From Gallionella sp. (GTDB taxonomy: Bacteria > Pseudomonadota > Gammaproteobacteria > Burkholderiales > Gallionellaceae), in NCBI GenBank assembly GCA_030645955.1, contig JAUSMR010000217.1, forward strand, positions 1 to 64,000: DNA of 64,000 nucleotides, in the 5' to 3' direction. Positions within the stretch are counted from its first letter, which is position 1. Every line of letters starts with the position of its first letter. A program made the translations under genes and the position numbers. The notes below the pieces were generated by a model, which saw only the letters and a program-made list of their open reading frames with translations, searched no databases and was not told the origin of the DNA. Positions 15,423-23,720 of this stretch are shown piece by piece.

Positions 15423-17963
15423 TTACCCCTGCAGGCCTGAAGCGCATCGGCGCAATGCATCCGCCATTTCTGCGCCATTGGCATAACGATCCTCATTCAG
15501 TTTGGCCAACGACTTGTTAATGATTGCCACTAAACACGGGGGCAAATCCGGCCTGACGCTCAGGATATCCGTATGCGGTTCATTGGCGATACGGAACATT
15601 AATTGTGCCATCGAATCCCCCACGAACGGGAGCTTACCACAAGCCAATTGATACAAGCTCACGCCCAGAGAGAAGAGATCGGAGCCACCCTCGATTTTCT
15701 TGCCAGCCAATTGTTCCGGTGACATATAGGAAGGAGTGCCCAATACCATGCCGGTTTTGGTTTTGCTCGAGTCGGTAATACGCGCAATACCAAAATCGGT
15801 CACCTTGGGCGAATCTGCCTCAGAGTCATACATGATGTTGGCCGGCTTGATGTCACGATGTACCACATTCTGTTTGTGCGCATAATCCAGCGCGTCGGCA
15901 ACGCGTGCGATGATGCTCATCACCTTGGGTAAGGGCAGCAAATTATCGGGCTTGGTATAAGCAACCAGGTCCTTGCCTTTGAGGAACTCCATCGCAATGT
16001 AAGCCAGGTCATGTTCTTCGCCTGCGTCGTACATGGTCACGATGTTTGGATGGTTCAAACGTCCGGCAGTTTCAGCCTCGCGGAAGAAGCGATCCTTCAC
16101 ATCCTGCAGTTCGTCGGCCTCGAACTCCTGCGCCAGCGCCATGGTCTTGATGGCCACCACGCGGCCGATTTTCGGGTCTTTGCCGAGATACACCACGCCC
16201 ATTGCACCCTTGCCCAACTCTTTCTCGATCTCATAGCGGCCAAGCATCGGCTTGGACACGCCCGCCCTGTCCAGTACCATGGTGCTGGCATTGCTCCGGC
16301 CGGATGACCCGCCGAGTATCAACGTTTCCGACATCGCTTTGGACTGCGCCAGGCGCGCATCCAAATCGCGGAATTTGGGGTTGTACTCGGCCATGTATTT
16401 GAATACCGACTCGGCCTTGTTGAATTGGCGCTTACGCTCGAAATCCAGTCCCAGGTTATACAACACCTCCATCAGGCTATCGTCAACCTGAACCTTGCGG
16501 AACTTGTCGAAGGCGATATCCAATTGCCCCTGACCCTGGAAAGCCAGGCCCAGCATGCGATTGCTTTCTGCGGATTCGGCATCGGATTTTTGCTTGCCCT
16601 TCTCGGTCATCAGAAAGCGTTTGGTAGTAAGGAGCAAATGTCCGACCAATAACAAAGCGGCAGGCAACATCAATTGCATCCACATCGCCTGCGTCGTCAT
16701 TAATATGAAATGCGTTACCAGCAACACCGCAAACAACGCTGCGGTGATCACCGCACCGATGGCAGCATTCAAACGCGGTAACAATACAATCAGATACAAC
16801 GCAATCAGCAGGAATGCTCCGAATTGGGCCAAACCAGCCCAAGGCGGCGCAACAAAGAAGTCTCCCTTGAGGATGCTCGACACCGAATGCGCCAGGGTCA
16901 CAACCGAAGCCATACCGGAAGCAATCGGCGTCACCTGCAAGGTGCCGACACCGGCTGCCGACGCCCCGATCAACACTATTTTGTCGCGATATTTTTCCGC
17001 CGGAATCTTGCCGGTTAAAACGTCATAAAATGAATCCACCGGAAAGGCAGGCCGCCCATTGATGTCTTTGTAAAAATAGGTGTACATCCGCAAGGCCGGA
17101 TCGGTGGCGATTTTTTGATTACCCAGCTGCACCCCTTCACCCAGATTAACCTGTATGTCCTTGGCATCAAGATTAAGACTCTTGGCGGCGAGCATCAACG
17201 ACATGGATGGATAATATTGATCGTAATAACCCATTACCAGGGGTTCGGTACGCACAGCACCATCCACATCGCGTGAACCGTTCAAATGCCCGATGGCCAG
17301 CGCCTTGCTCCCAACCACAGGAATCGGCAGCAGCACGCCCTGTGAAGGATCCGGTAATGCGCCGGAAGCACTGTCGTCTTTCACGTTGGTAAGGTTGTTG
17401 CGCAGCACAAAGTCAGGCAATGCCTGATCGGGTTTCCCCTGCGGCTCGCCCGGTTCGAAGTACATCGCCAGCAACACATCGTTTGCCCTGGCCATGCTAT
17501 CGCTGAGCTTTTGATCGTTATCGAGATTTTGCGACGCTTCGAGCAACAACTCATCAAGTTTTGCCAATTCATCTTGATGTGCAGGGTCGAGGGTATTTTT
17601 AAGTGTGGAGTTGCCGAGCAACTCGGCAATCTTGTAGATATAGCCCAGTCCGGCATCTATCTGCGGTTCCGAGAAAAAAACGGTATGCCCTATTACCTTG
17701 GCATGCCCCGCCGCCAGAATATCAATCATTTTGGCTTGTATCTCACGCGGCCAAGGCCAGCGCCCCAGATTGGCGATGCTCTGATCGTCAATCGCGATAA
17801 CCGCAATCTTGTCGCTCGGTGTGCGCGAGGAAGCCAGCACACCCAAATCATAAGCCTTGCGCTCAAGACTCTGCATCAAATCGCTATTGGCGCCAAAAAG
17901 AAACACCAGCGCGACCAGCAAACCGACGAACCAGTCTTTCTGCCAAAACGACCATTTATTCAT
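15423..17963 (-). CDS. CHASE2-TPR-Ser/Thr protein kinase, membrane-bound
   Basis: An 846-residue inner-membrane receptor kinase. A membrane helix (~12-28) leads to a periplasmic CHASE2 domain (~35-395), about three transmembrane helices (~400-480), a TPR-like stretch (~495-560, LGLAFQGQGQLDIAFDKF) and a C-terminal Hanks kinase (~580-846) with GKGAMGVVYLG, VAIKTM, HRDIKPANIMYD (D704), DFG and MSPEQLAG. This order, sensor first and kinase at the C-terminus, is the reverse of PknB-type kinases. The same CHASE2 sensor type occurs on the neighbouring cyclase, so both may watch the same periplasmic signal. The ATG at 17963 has GGGGGTGAC just upstream. Confidence 0.92.
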   Translation of the reverse strand: MNKWSFWQKDWFVGLLVALVFLFGANSDLMQSLERKAYDLGVLASSRTPSDKIAVIAIDDQSIANLGRWPWPREIQAKMIDILAAGHAKVIGHTVFFSEPQIDAGLGYIYKIAELLGNSTLKNTLDPAHQDELAKLDELLLEASQNLDNDQKLSDSMARANDVLLAMYFEPGEPQGKPDQALPDFVLRNNLTNVKDDSASGALPDPSQGVLLPIPVVGSKALAIGHLNGSRDVDGAVRTEPLVMGYYDQYYPSMSLMLAAKSLNLDAKDIQVNLGEGVQLGNQKIATDPALRMYTYFYKDINGRPAFPVDSFYDVLTGKIPAEKYRDKIVLIGASAAGVGTLQVTPIASGMASVVTLAHSVSSILKGDFFVAPPWAGLAQFGAFLLIALYLIVLLPRLNAAIGAVITAALFAVLLVTHFILMTTQAMWMQLMLPAALLLVGHLLLTTKRFLMTEKGKQKSDAESAESNRMLGLAFQGQGQLDIAFDKFRKVQVDDSLMEVLYNLGLDFERKRQFNKAESVFKYMAEYNPKFRDLDARLAQSKAMSETLILGGSSGRSNASTMVLDRAGVSKPMLGRYEIEKELGKGAMGVVYLGKDPKIGRVVAIKTMALAQEFEADELQDVKDRFFREAETAGRLNHPNIVTMYDAGEEHDLAYIAMEFLKGKDLVAYTKPDNLLPLPKVMSIIARVADALDYAHKQNVVHRDIKPANIMYDSEADSPKVTDFGIARITDSSKTKTGMVLGTPSYMSPEQLAGKKIEGGSDLFSLGVSLYQLACGKLPFVGDSMAQLMFRIANEPHTDILSVRPDLPPCLVAIINKSLAKLNEDRYANGAEMADALRRCASGLQG

Positions 17964-18079
17964 TGTCACCCCCTGATACTTGTTATCGTGCTACTTACGC
18001 TTCGAATATTAAGGTATTTTGCAGAAACACACTACAATCCTTTTGATTTATTACGAAATTATCCTGGGCGATGGTTTTT

Positions 18080-18505
18080 CTATTTGATCAGCAACACCGG
18101 GCAGCTTGCCAGATGCAACACCTTGTTCACCACCGACCCCAGCAGCAAAGCCTGCAAGCCGCCCTGCCCCTGCCTGCCCATCACAATCTGATCCACACCC
18201 TGCTCGCTGGCATATTGCACGATCGCCTCCGCCGGCGTGCCAACGCTGATGTGGTATTGGTAGGGCAGCACGGCGGCATCCAGAGCCGCGCGTGCCGACT
18301 GCAACGCCGCCATCCCCTGTTCGCGATAATAATCGTCGATGGTTTTCTGGTTGATGAACAGCTTGACGTTGCCGGTCGCCACGTTCCACTGCACGTTCAG
18401 CAACAGCAGTTGCGGCGACTCTTTCATCGCGGCGATATTTTCGATCACGAATTCAACCGCACGTTGCGCGTTGGCTGAGCCATCGACCGGAATCAGTATC
18501 TTCAT
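18080..18505 (-). CDS. Universal stress protein, UspA family
   Basis: A 141-residue single-domain UspA protein. It starts MKILIPVDGSANA, the usual first strand with the nucleotide-contacting aspartate, and ends with the ATP-binding pattern GRQGQGGLQALLLGSVVNKVLH, which fits G-2x-G-9x-G-S/T. Such domains bind ATP and take part in stress survival; a specific role is not visible. It lies 11 bp downstream of the TerC gene's stop in the same direction and may be co-transcribed with it. Confidence 0.9.
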   Translation of the reverse strand: MKILIPVDGSANAQRAVEFVIENIAAMKESPQLLLLNVQWNVATGNVKLFINQKTIDDYYREQGMAALQSARAALDAAVLPYQYHISVGTPAEAIVQYASEQGVDQIVMGRQGQGGLQALLLGSVVNKVLHLASCPVLLIK

Positions 18506-18516
18506 TGTTTGCCCCC

Positions 18517-19278
18517 TTATGATTTGTTGTGCGAGTTGGACGATTTATCGCCCAACCCTGCCAAAACCGTTTCGTCCACCAGATCTACCACTGCCATAGA
18601 AACCGCCTTGCGCATCGCCAGCCATTTGCCGGTCACCAGCACCAGCACGGCGCAAAACACCGGAACCAGCCAATGCAAATAATGTTGCGCTTCAACCAGA
18701 GTTGCAAATAACGCCTCGCTGACCAGCATCTCGCCTGCCACATAACCGAGCAGCGCGCCGCCCGCGTAAATAATGAGCGGGAAACGATCAATCAGCTTCA
18801 GCACCAGCTGGCTGCTCCAGGCAATCATCGGGATGCTGATCAGCAGCCCGAACACCAGCAACGGCACATCACCCTTGGCCGCCGCAGCCACGCCCAGCAC
18901 GTTATCCAGGCTCATCACGAAGTCGGCGATGATGATGGTTTTGACCGCGCCGAACAGCCGCGTATCAGCCTTGATATTGTCCGCATCGTGTTCCTCTTCG
19001 GGCAGGATCAGCTTGATGCCGACCCATAGCAGCAGCAACGCGCCTACCAGTTTCAGATAGGGCAGTGCGAGCAGACTGACCGCGAAGAAGGTCAGCACAA
19101 TGCGCAAGCCGATTGCCCCGCCCACGCCGAACATGATGCCCTTCCTGCGCTGGTGTGGCGGCAGGTTGCGGCACGCCAGCGCGATCACCACCGCGTTGTC
19201 GCCGCTCAACAGCAAGTCGATCATGATGATCTTGAACACATCCGCCCAGAATTGGGGGGTAGAAAACATTTCCAGCAT
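18517..19278 (-). CDS. TerC-family integral membrane protein
   Basis: A 253-residue membrane protein of the TerC/Alx/YjbE family with seven or so hydrophobic segments. The two conserved acidic motifs are present: LLLSGDNAVVIALA near residue 25 and MSLDNVLGVAAAAKGD in the middle. Alx and MntX-type members export Mn2+, others relate to tellurite resistance; the substrate cannot be decided here. I chose the ATG at 19278 because AAAGG lies 7 nt upstream; two further in-frame ATGs, at 19311 and 19323, fall in or beside a strong hairpin and lack a binding site. Some TerC genes carry a manganese riboswitch; I could not find its conserved bases upstream. Confidence 0.85.
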   Translation of the reverse strand: MLEMFSTPQFWADVFKIIMIDLLLSGDNAVVIALACRNLPPHQRRKGIMFGVGGAIGLRIVLTFFAVSLLALPYLKLVGALLLLWVGIKLILPEEEHDADNIKADTRLFGAVKTIIIADFVMSLDNVLGVAAAAKGDVPLLVFGLLISIPMIAWSSQLVLKLIDRFPLIIYAGGALLGYVAGEMLVSEALFATLVEAQHYLHWLVPVFCAVLVLVTGKWLAMRKAVSMAVVDLVDETVLAGLGDKSSNSHNKS

Positions 19279-19731
19279 TGCCTGGCCTTTCAGTATCGGA
19301 ATATTTTGCATCGCGCGCCCCAATTGGCGCGCGGACGCAATCTTACCGAATTATTAGTTGGTAAGCTGGAAATCATGCGGGGAAAAAGTTGTGCCGCTTG
19401 CCGGACCCGGGCAATCTGTCAAAACGCCCGTCAATGCATCATCGCAACACGTTATCAACCGGTGACGCGATCATGAATGTGGCCGTTGCCGAATTCCATT
19501 TCCTGCGCTGGAGAAGCTCGGCCCCGGTTGCGAATCGCGTTTTACATAGACCCTGCTGTTCTCCATGACAGACCGGATCATGCCGGCGGGAGACCGCATC
19601 GTGCGCAAGCATGGTTGAACCACGGCACCAAGAGTCAATTCTACTTTTGCCAGGAAATCCTACCGCATGAAATGGATTGAAATTCTCATTGAGTATTTAC
19701 CCCGCCTTACGCTTACTGCAATTGAAGCGCA
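19279..19731. other. 453-bp gene-free region upstream of the TerC gene
   Basis: I see no supported gene. Visible structure: a perfect 8-bp stem CGCGCGCC/GGCGCGCG at 19312-19333 with a CCAATT loop, and an inverted repeat CTTACC/GGTAAG at 19342-19365, both close to the TerC start and possibly regulatory. The rest, up to the histidine kinase stop codon, shows no repeats or promoter boxes that I trust. Confidence 0.5.
19312..19333 (-). promoter_or_regulatory. Leader hairpin upstream of terC
   Basis: CGCGCGCC and GGCGCGCG form a perfect 8-bp GC stem closing a 6-nt loop, 34 nt before the chosen TerC start codon on the minus strand. No T-run follows, so it is not a terminator in that direction. It could sequester or stabilise the leader; its role is a guess. 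Confidence 0.4.
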
Positions 19732-21063
19732 TCAAGACTTGAATCTCACCGTCACCCGCAAACCTTGGCCCTCGCTCGCCGGCTGCATCTGCAAGGCTGC
19801 GTCATGCACTTCGGCAATCCGTTTGACGATGGACAGCCCGAGGCCGCTGCCGCTGGCCTGCGTACCCAGCGGGCGATAAAACCGCTCCAGCACCTTGTCA
19901 CGCTCCTGTTCGGGAATGCCCGGGCCGTTATCGCTCACCGACAGGCAGACCGCTCCCGGCTCCTGGGTGATGCTTACCTGAACCGATGTGCCGGGCGGGG
20001 TGTGTTGTATCGAATTGTCGAGCAGGTTGCGCAGCAGCACCCGCAACAATCCCGGATTGCCGTTCACCGTGGCTTCGTCGCCCGTAAGCAATTCAAGCTG
20101 CACGCCATTTTCCAGCGCAGCCGGCGCAAGCGCCGCAATCGCTTCGGCGGCGATGTCCCTGAGTTGGCAAGGTTCCGCCACGCCGCAGTCCAGAGTATCC
20201 ACCCGCGCCAGCGTCAGCAATTGATCGATCAGATGGGCGGCGCGGTCACAGCCGAGAATCGCATTGTCGAGCGCATGGATGCGTTCCGCCTCTCCGGAAG
20301 CGGCCCGCGCCACTTGCGCCTGCGCCTTGATCGCGGCCACCGGGGTGCGCAATTCATGCGCGGCGTCCGCGGTGAAGCGCCGCTCTTTCTGCATCGAAGC
20401 ATCGATGCGGGTGAACAGCCGGTTAAGCCGCTCGATCAGCGGCACCACTTCGCGCGGCACGGATGACGCATCCAGCGCGGCTAGATTGTCCGGCTCGCGC
20501 TGTTCCACCTCGCGGGCCAGCTTGTCGAGCGGGCGCAAGCCGCGCGTCACCGCAATCCACAGCAGCAGCGCCAGCAGCGGCAGGGAGAACCACAGCGGCC
20601 GCAGCAGGTTGCCGGCGATGTCACGCGCCAGTTCCTCGCGCACATCGGAGCGTTCCGCGACATGGATCAGGTATTCGCCGGATTCATCCCAGGTGCTGAA
20701 GACGCGCCAGCGTTTTCCGTCGATGATGTTATCGCTGAAGCCGCGCTCCCTGCTCGCCAGCGGTTGTTGCGGGGCGTTGGCGGAATGCAGGCGCATCTGC
20801 TGCCCTTTCTCCCATACCTGGAACGCAACGCTGCGGGCATATTTGTGCAGCAGCGGCGTATGTTCGGTTTCGAGTTCATCGATCTCGTGTGTTGCCTGGA
20901 CGACCAGCAGCGCAGCGGCCTGCGCCAGATGCGCATCCAGCACCTCGTCGAATTCCTCGCGCGCATCGTGGTAGGTGAAGGCGGTTGCGCCGAGCCAGAC
21001 CAGCGTGATCGCCGCCAATACCAGGGCAAGCAACCGTTGTTTGAGTGATGTGCGCTGTGACAT
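19732..21063 (-). CDS. Two-component sensor histidine kinase, QseC/PmrB-like
   Basis: A 443-residue inner-membrane kinase. Transmembrane helices at ~10-30 and ~155-175 flank a periplasmic 2CSK_N-type sensor region; a HAMP linker follows. The dimerisation box is FTADAAHELRTPVAAIKAQ with the phosphorylated histidine, and the ATPase domain has NLLDNSIQHTPPG (N box), DNGPGIP (G1) and GSGLGLSIV (G2). It would phosphorylate the response regulator encoded 1 bp upstream. The pair ends an operon of cytochrome genes, which suggests the signal concerns respiration or metals; the ligand is unknown. Confidence 0.93.
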   Translation of the reverse strand: MSQRTSLKQRLLALVLAAITLVWLGATAFTYHDAREEFDEVLDAHLAQAAALLVVQATHEIDELETEHTPLLHKYARSVAFQVWEKGQQMRLHSANAPQQPLASRERGFSDNIIDGKRWRVFSTWDESGEYLIHVAERSDVREELARDIAGNLLRPLWFSLPLLALLLWIAVTRGLRPLDKLAREVEQREPDNLAALDASSVPREVVPLIERLNRLFTRIDASMQKERRFTADAAHELRTPVAAIKAQAQVARAASGEAERIHALDNAILGCDRAAHLIDQLLTLARVDTLDCGVAEPCQLRDIAAEAIAALAPAALENGVQLELLTGDEATVNGNPGLLRVLLRNLLDNSIQHTPPGTSVQVSITQEPGAVCLSVSDNGPGIPEQERDKVLERFYRPLGTQASGSGLGLSIVKRIAEVHDAALQMQPASEGQGLRVTVRFKS

Positions 21064-21064
21064 T

Positions 21065-21736
21065 TCAGATACCTTTATCGCGCGTCATCAGATAGCCGAC
21101 GCCGCGTATGGTTTCGATCAATTCGGGGAAAAGCTTGCGGCGCAGATGGTGAATATGCACTTCCACCGCATTGCTTTCGATCTCGTTGCCCCACGCATAA
21201 AGCTGTTCTTCAAGCTGGGCGCGCGAAAGCACTTTTCCTGCATTGAGCATCAGGGCGTGCAGCAGCGCAAATTCCTTGGCCGAAAGTTCAATTGGTTTGT
21301 CGCGGTACAGCACTCTATGGGCAGCGGGATCAAGCTTGACTCCGCCAACCTGCAACAAAGGTTCGGTCTTCCCGCTGGCACGGCGAATCAGCGCGCGCAG
21401 GCGCGCCGCCAACTCACTCATGTCGAACGGCTTGGCCAGATAGTCGTCCGCGCCGGTATCCAGCCCCTTGATGCGGTCATCCACAGTATCCATCGCGGTC
21501 AGAATCAGTACGGGCGTCGGGACGTTGCGGCTGCGCAGACGGCGCAGCACCTCCAGCCCGGAAAGGCGCGGCAGCCCCAGATCCAGCACCACCGCCGCGT
21601 AAGGTTCGGTGGCGAGCGCCTGTTCCGCCGAAACACCGTCTTTCATCCAGTCCACGGCGTAGCCGGACTGCTTCAAGCCAGCCTGAATCGCATCGCCCAG
21701 CAGGGCGTCATCTTCGACCACTAGCACGCGCATCAT
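21065..21736 (-). CDS. Two-component response regulator, OmpR family, QseB/PmrA-like
   Basis: A 223-residue regulator. The receiver domain (1-115) has the acidic pair in VVEDDALLG, the phosphorylation site in VVLDLGLP and the conserved lysine in YLAKPFD. Residues ~125-220 are an OmpR winged helix (ELSAKEFALLHALM, VEVHIHHLRRKL, IRGVGYLM). Sequence style matches QseB/PmrA/BasR. Consistent with that, a CTTAAG-N5-CTTAAG box typical of this subgroup lies before the operon (23439-23455), so autoregulation is likely. Two adjacent ATGs (21736 and 21733) are possible starts. Confidence 0.94.
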   Translation of the reverse strand: MMRVLVVEDDALLGDAIQAGLKQSGYAVDWMKDGVSAEQALATEPYAAVVLDLGLPRLSGLEVLRRLRSRNVPTPVLILTAMDTVDDRIKGLDTGADDYLAKPFDMSELAARLRALIRRASGKTEPLLQVGGVKLDPAAHRVLYRDKPIELSAKEFALLHALMLNAGKVLSRAQLEEQLYAWGNEIESNAVEVHIHHLRRKLFPELIETIRGVGYLMTRDKGI

Positions 21737-21758
21737 CCACCCGTAAATAAAATGTCAA

Positions 21759-22424
21759 TCAATCGTCATCGTTCTGCTCAGCATGCGCCGCATCCGCGCC
21801 TGGCGTCACCAGTCCGGTGGCCGGATAGCCGACCCAGAATGCCACAACAGCGGCCAGTATTATGACACCCAGCCAGAGATATGAGCGACGGATGCCTTGA
21901 TCCGGTTCGGCGGACTTAAAACCGGTGACCATCGAGCGCACCAGATTCTCGCGGTGCATCAAGCTGCTCACCACCACCCCGGCGATGTGGATCAATACCA
22001 CAGCCAGCATGGCATTGGATACGAACTCATGCAGTTCCTCCACCGCTTTGCCGCCGACATCCTGAAACAGCATCACTCCGGTCACCCCGGTCGAGATGCC
22101 CAGTATCAACAGCAGCCAGATCGCCACACTTCCGGCCGGGTTGTGCCCGACGTAATGCGCGGGCTTGCCTTTGAACAGCGAGCGCACGTAAGCCACAATC
22201 TCGCCGGGCTTGAACAGGAACGAGCGGAACCGCGCATAGCGTGTGCCGAAAAATCCCCACAGCAACCTGAATGCGATCAGACCCAGCAGGGTGTAGCCCA
22301 GCACCACATGGATATCGCGGCTACGCTCCGACTCCGCGGTCAGGAATGCACCTGTAAATGACAGCACCAGCAGCCAGTGGAAAACCCGCGTCGGTACATC
22401 CCAAACCAGAATACGTTGACTCAT
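21759..22424 (-). CDS. Cytochrome b561-family membrane protein
   Basis: A 221-residue integral membrane cytochrome of the bacterial b561/Ni-hydrogenase b-type family. Hydrophobic helices lie at ~12-30, ~42-60, ~95-115, ~135-155 and ~180-200. Haem-ligand histidines are plausible at VFHWLL, DIHVVLG, EELHEF and VLIHIAG. It would move electrons between quinol and the periplasmic cytochromes encoded directly upstream. The arrangement of an SHP-like cytochrome, a dihaem cytochrome and a b561 protein recurs in other proteobacteria, including Rhodobacter sphaeroides. Confidence 0.9.
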   Translation of the reverse strand: MSQRILVWDVPTRVFHWLLVLSFTGAFLTAESERSRDIHVVLGYTLLGLIAFRLLWGFFGTRYARFRSFLFKPGEIVAYVRSLFKGKPAHYVGHNPAGSVAIWLLLILGISTGVTGVMLFQDVGGKAVEELHEFVSNAMLAVVLIHIAGVVVSSLMHRENLVRSMVTGFKSAEPDQGIRRSYLWLGVIILAAVVAFWVGYPATGLVTPGADAAHAEQNDDD

Positions 22425-22436
22425 GATGATCTCCTT

Positions 22437-22955
22437 TTATTTGGGCATTTTGATATTGCGTTCGCTGAAATCACCGCGCTCCGCCTGCGGGTGGCAAGCC
22501 GCGCAATTGGCCGGGCTTTTCACCAGCGGGTTTTTCCAGACCGCCGGAGAAATTTCGCGATCGTCGTGCTTGCGCTTGAACCAGGCGGTTTCAGTGATGC
22601 GCAGCGGTGCCGTCGAAGCGCTCCAGCGGTTGGAAGCATTGTTCACCAGAAAGGCGGTGATCTCCTTGTTCTCCTGATTGGTCAGCGAGGCATCCGAACC
22701 AAAGTGCTTATCCAGCCCGGTCATGACCTTGCGCCACGATTCGGCGGGCAGCAGCCCCGGCGCATAGGCGATATGGCAGGTGGAGCATTCCTGCTGAAAC
22801 CTGGCGTTGGTTTGCGCGGGCTGGACCGGTTTGCCGCGGTTTTCGCCACCGTATTTGCCGCTGCCATCATCTGCCTGCGCAGCGGACATCGTTACACCTA
22901 TCGCCAGCAAGGCCACAACAAGCCCACGAGGGAAATTTCTATAACAAATCGACAT
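22437..22955 (-). CDS. Periplasmic dihaem cytochrome c (DHC-like)
   Basis: A 172-residue exported protein: signal peptide ~1-28 ending SAAQA, then two haem-binding motifs, CSTCH (about residue 57) and CAACH (about residue 152). The spacing and the SGKYGGENRG start of the mature protein match dihaem cytochromes of the DHC family. It lies between the SHP-like cytochrome and the cytochrome b561 genes and would relay electrons from the membrane partner to the SHP-like protein. GGAG precedes the ATG. Confidence 0.9.
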   Translation of the reverse strand: MSICYRNFPRGLVVALLAIGVTMSAAQADDGSGKYGGENRGKPVQPAQTNARFQQECSTCHIAYAPGLLPAESWRKVMTGLDKHFGSDASLTNQENKEITAFLVNNASNRWSASTAPLRITETAWFKRKHDDREISPAVWKNPLVKSPANCAACHPQAERGDFSERNIKMPK

Positions 22956-22969
22956 ATCCGTCTCCCAGG

Positions 22970-23389
22970 TTATTTTTTAACGGCAAGGAGAAAGGCAAGC
23001 ACATCGCCTTTTTCCTGCGGTGTGCAGACGCGATCAAGCACATCGTTGCAATTGCGCTTGAACCATTTCGCTACTTTGCCCGGGTCAGTGAATCGCTCTG
23101 CATTGGCAGCCGGAGCAAGCGGTTGTATGACTTTGCCGGTCTTGGCATGTTTGCCCTGCACAGCCGGATTGTCGGTATGGCAGGAAGCGCAGCTCCATTC
23201 GTTACCGTGCTTTGCCTTGAAAAAACTTTCCCCGCGCGCGGCCGAAAACCCCTGAAAACCGGGTGCGCCCGCCGCCTCATTCTGAATGGAAGCCAGTATC
23301 TCGCTGTGGGTTTCCGCAAAAGCCGGCTGCGCCGCCAATCCGGCAACAGCCACTAGCGCCAAACCTGATGCATGGAATATACGAAACAT
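22970..23389 (-). CDS. SHP-like monohaem cytochrome c (DUF1924)
   Basis: A 139-residue exported cytochrome. The signal peptide covers ~1-25 (ends PAFA). One haem motif, CASCH, lies mid-protein, and the C-terminal NCNDVLDRVCTPQEKGDVL pattern with two cysteines is the DUF1924/SHP signature. In sphaeroides haem protein an asparagine serves as labile sixth ligand, letting the iron bind oxygen or NO. AGGAG lies 7 nt before the ATG at 23389; a longer reading frame upstream would hide this signal peptide. It is first in the five-gene cytochrome/two-component operon. Confidence 0.9.
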   Translation of the reverse strand: MFRIFHASGLALVAVAGLAAQPAFAETHSEILASIQNEAAGAPGFQGFSAARGESFFKAKHGNEWSCASCHTDNPAVQGKHAKTGKVIQPLAPAANAERFTDPGKVAKWFKRNCNDVLDRVCTPQEKGDVLAFLLAVKK

Positions 23390-23438
23390 TTTTGATCTCC
23401 TGAATTGAACTACGAGGCGTGCAGGATAGAAGGCCAAG

Positions 23439-23455
23439 CTTAAGGAATGCTTAAG
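23439..23455 (-). promoter_or_regulatory. PmrA/QseB-type box before the cytochrome operon
   Basis: CTTAAG-N5-CTTAAG, a perfect direct repeat of the PmrA/QseB half-site with the right 11-bp period. On the minus strand it ends 50 bp before the first start codon, and a TATCCT that can serve as -10 follows 10 bp after it, the layout of PmrA/QseB-activated promoters in which the box replaces the -35. The regulator encoded at the end of the operon is of this subgroup. Confidence 0.75.
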
Positions 23456-23510
23456 GGCAAAAGAATATTTGGTGTGAAGCTCCACAATGAGTTGTGGCAG
23501 AGGAGAGGGG

Positions 23511-23555
23511 TGGTGCCGCTTATCGGATTCGAACTGATGACCTACCGCTTACAAG
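23511..23555. repeat. Left attachment site (attL), 3' fragment of tRNA-Thr
   Basis: Forty-five bases identical to 31332-31376, running from the CCA end through the T arm to the anticodon loop of tRNA-Thr. The sequence then diverges, so there is no complete tRNA here. It lies 165 bp before the integrase start. Confidence 0.95.
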
Positions 23556-23720
23556 TCTAAAGGTAGACGTATATTTCGCCGTTGATTGCAATCCACTCGA
23601 GACGTGCTTTTTCATATAATCAATATGTTAAGTGGCTTTACACTATATTCTTTGTTGATAGCCATTCTGGTTTTTTGATAGAATATCCCTACATAGCCCC
23701 TACACGGAAATTTGACTACC

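Noticed and set aside
19279..19600. Manganese (yybP-ykoY) riboswitch before the TerC gene
   Set aside because: TerC/Alx genes often carry one, but the conserved GGGGAGUA loop and its partner loop are not present on the minus strand of this region.
19477..19680. A 67-codon open frame in the gap before the TerC gene
   Set aside because: No ribosome site, no recognisable fold and odd composition; nothing supports translation.
23511..23586. A second tRNA-Thr gene at the left end of the integrative element
   Set aside because: Only the 3' 45 bases match; past the anticodon loop the sequence diverges and cannot complete the acceptor and D arms, so it is an attachment-site fragment.
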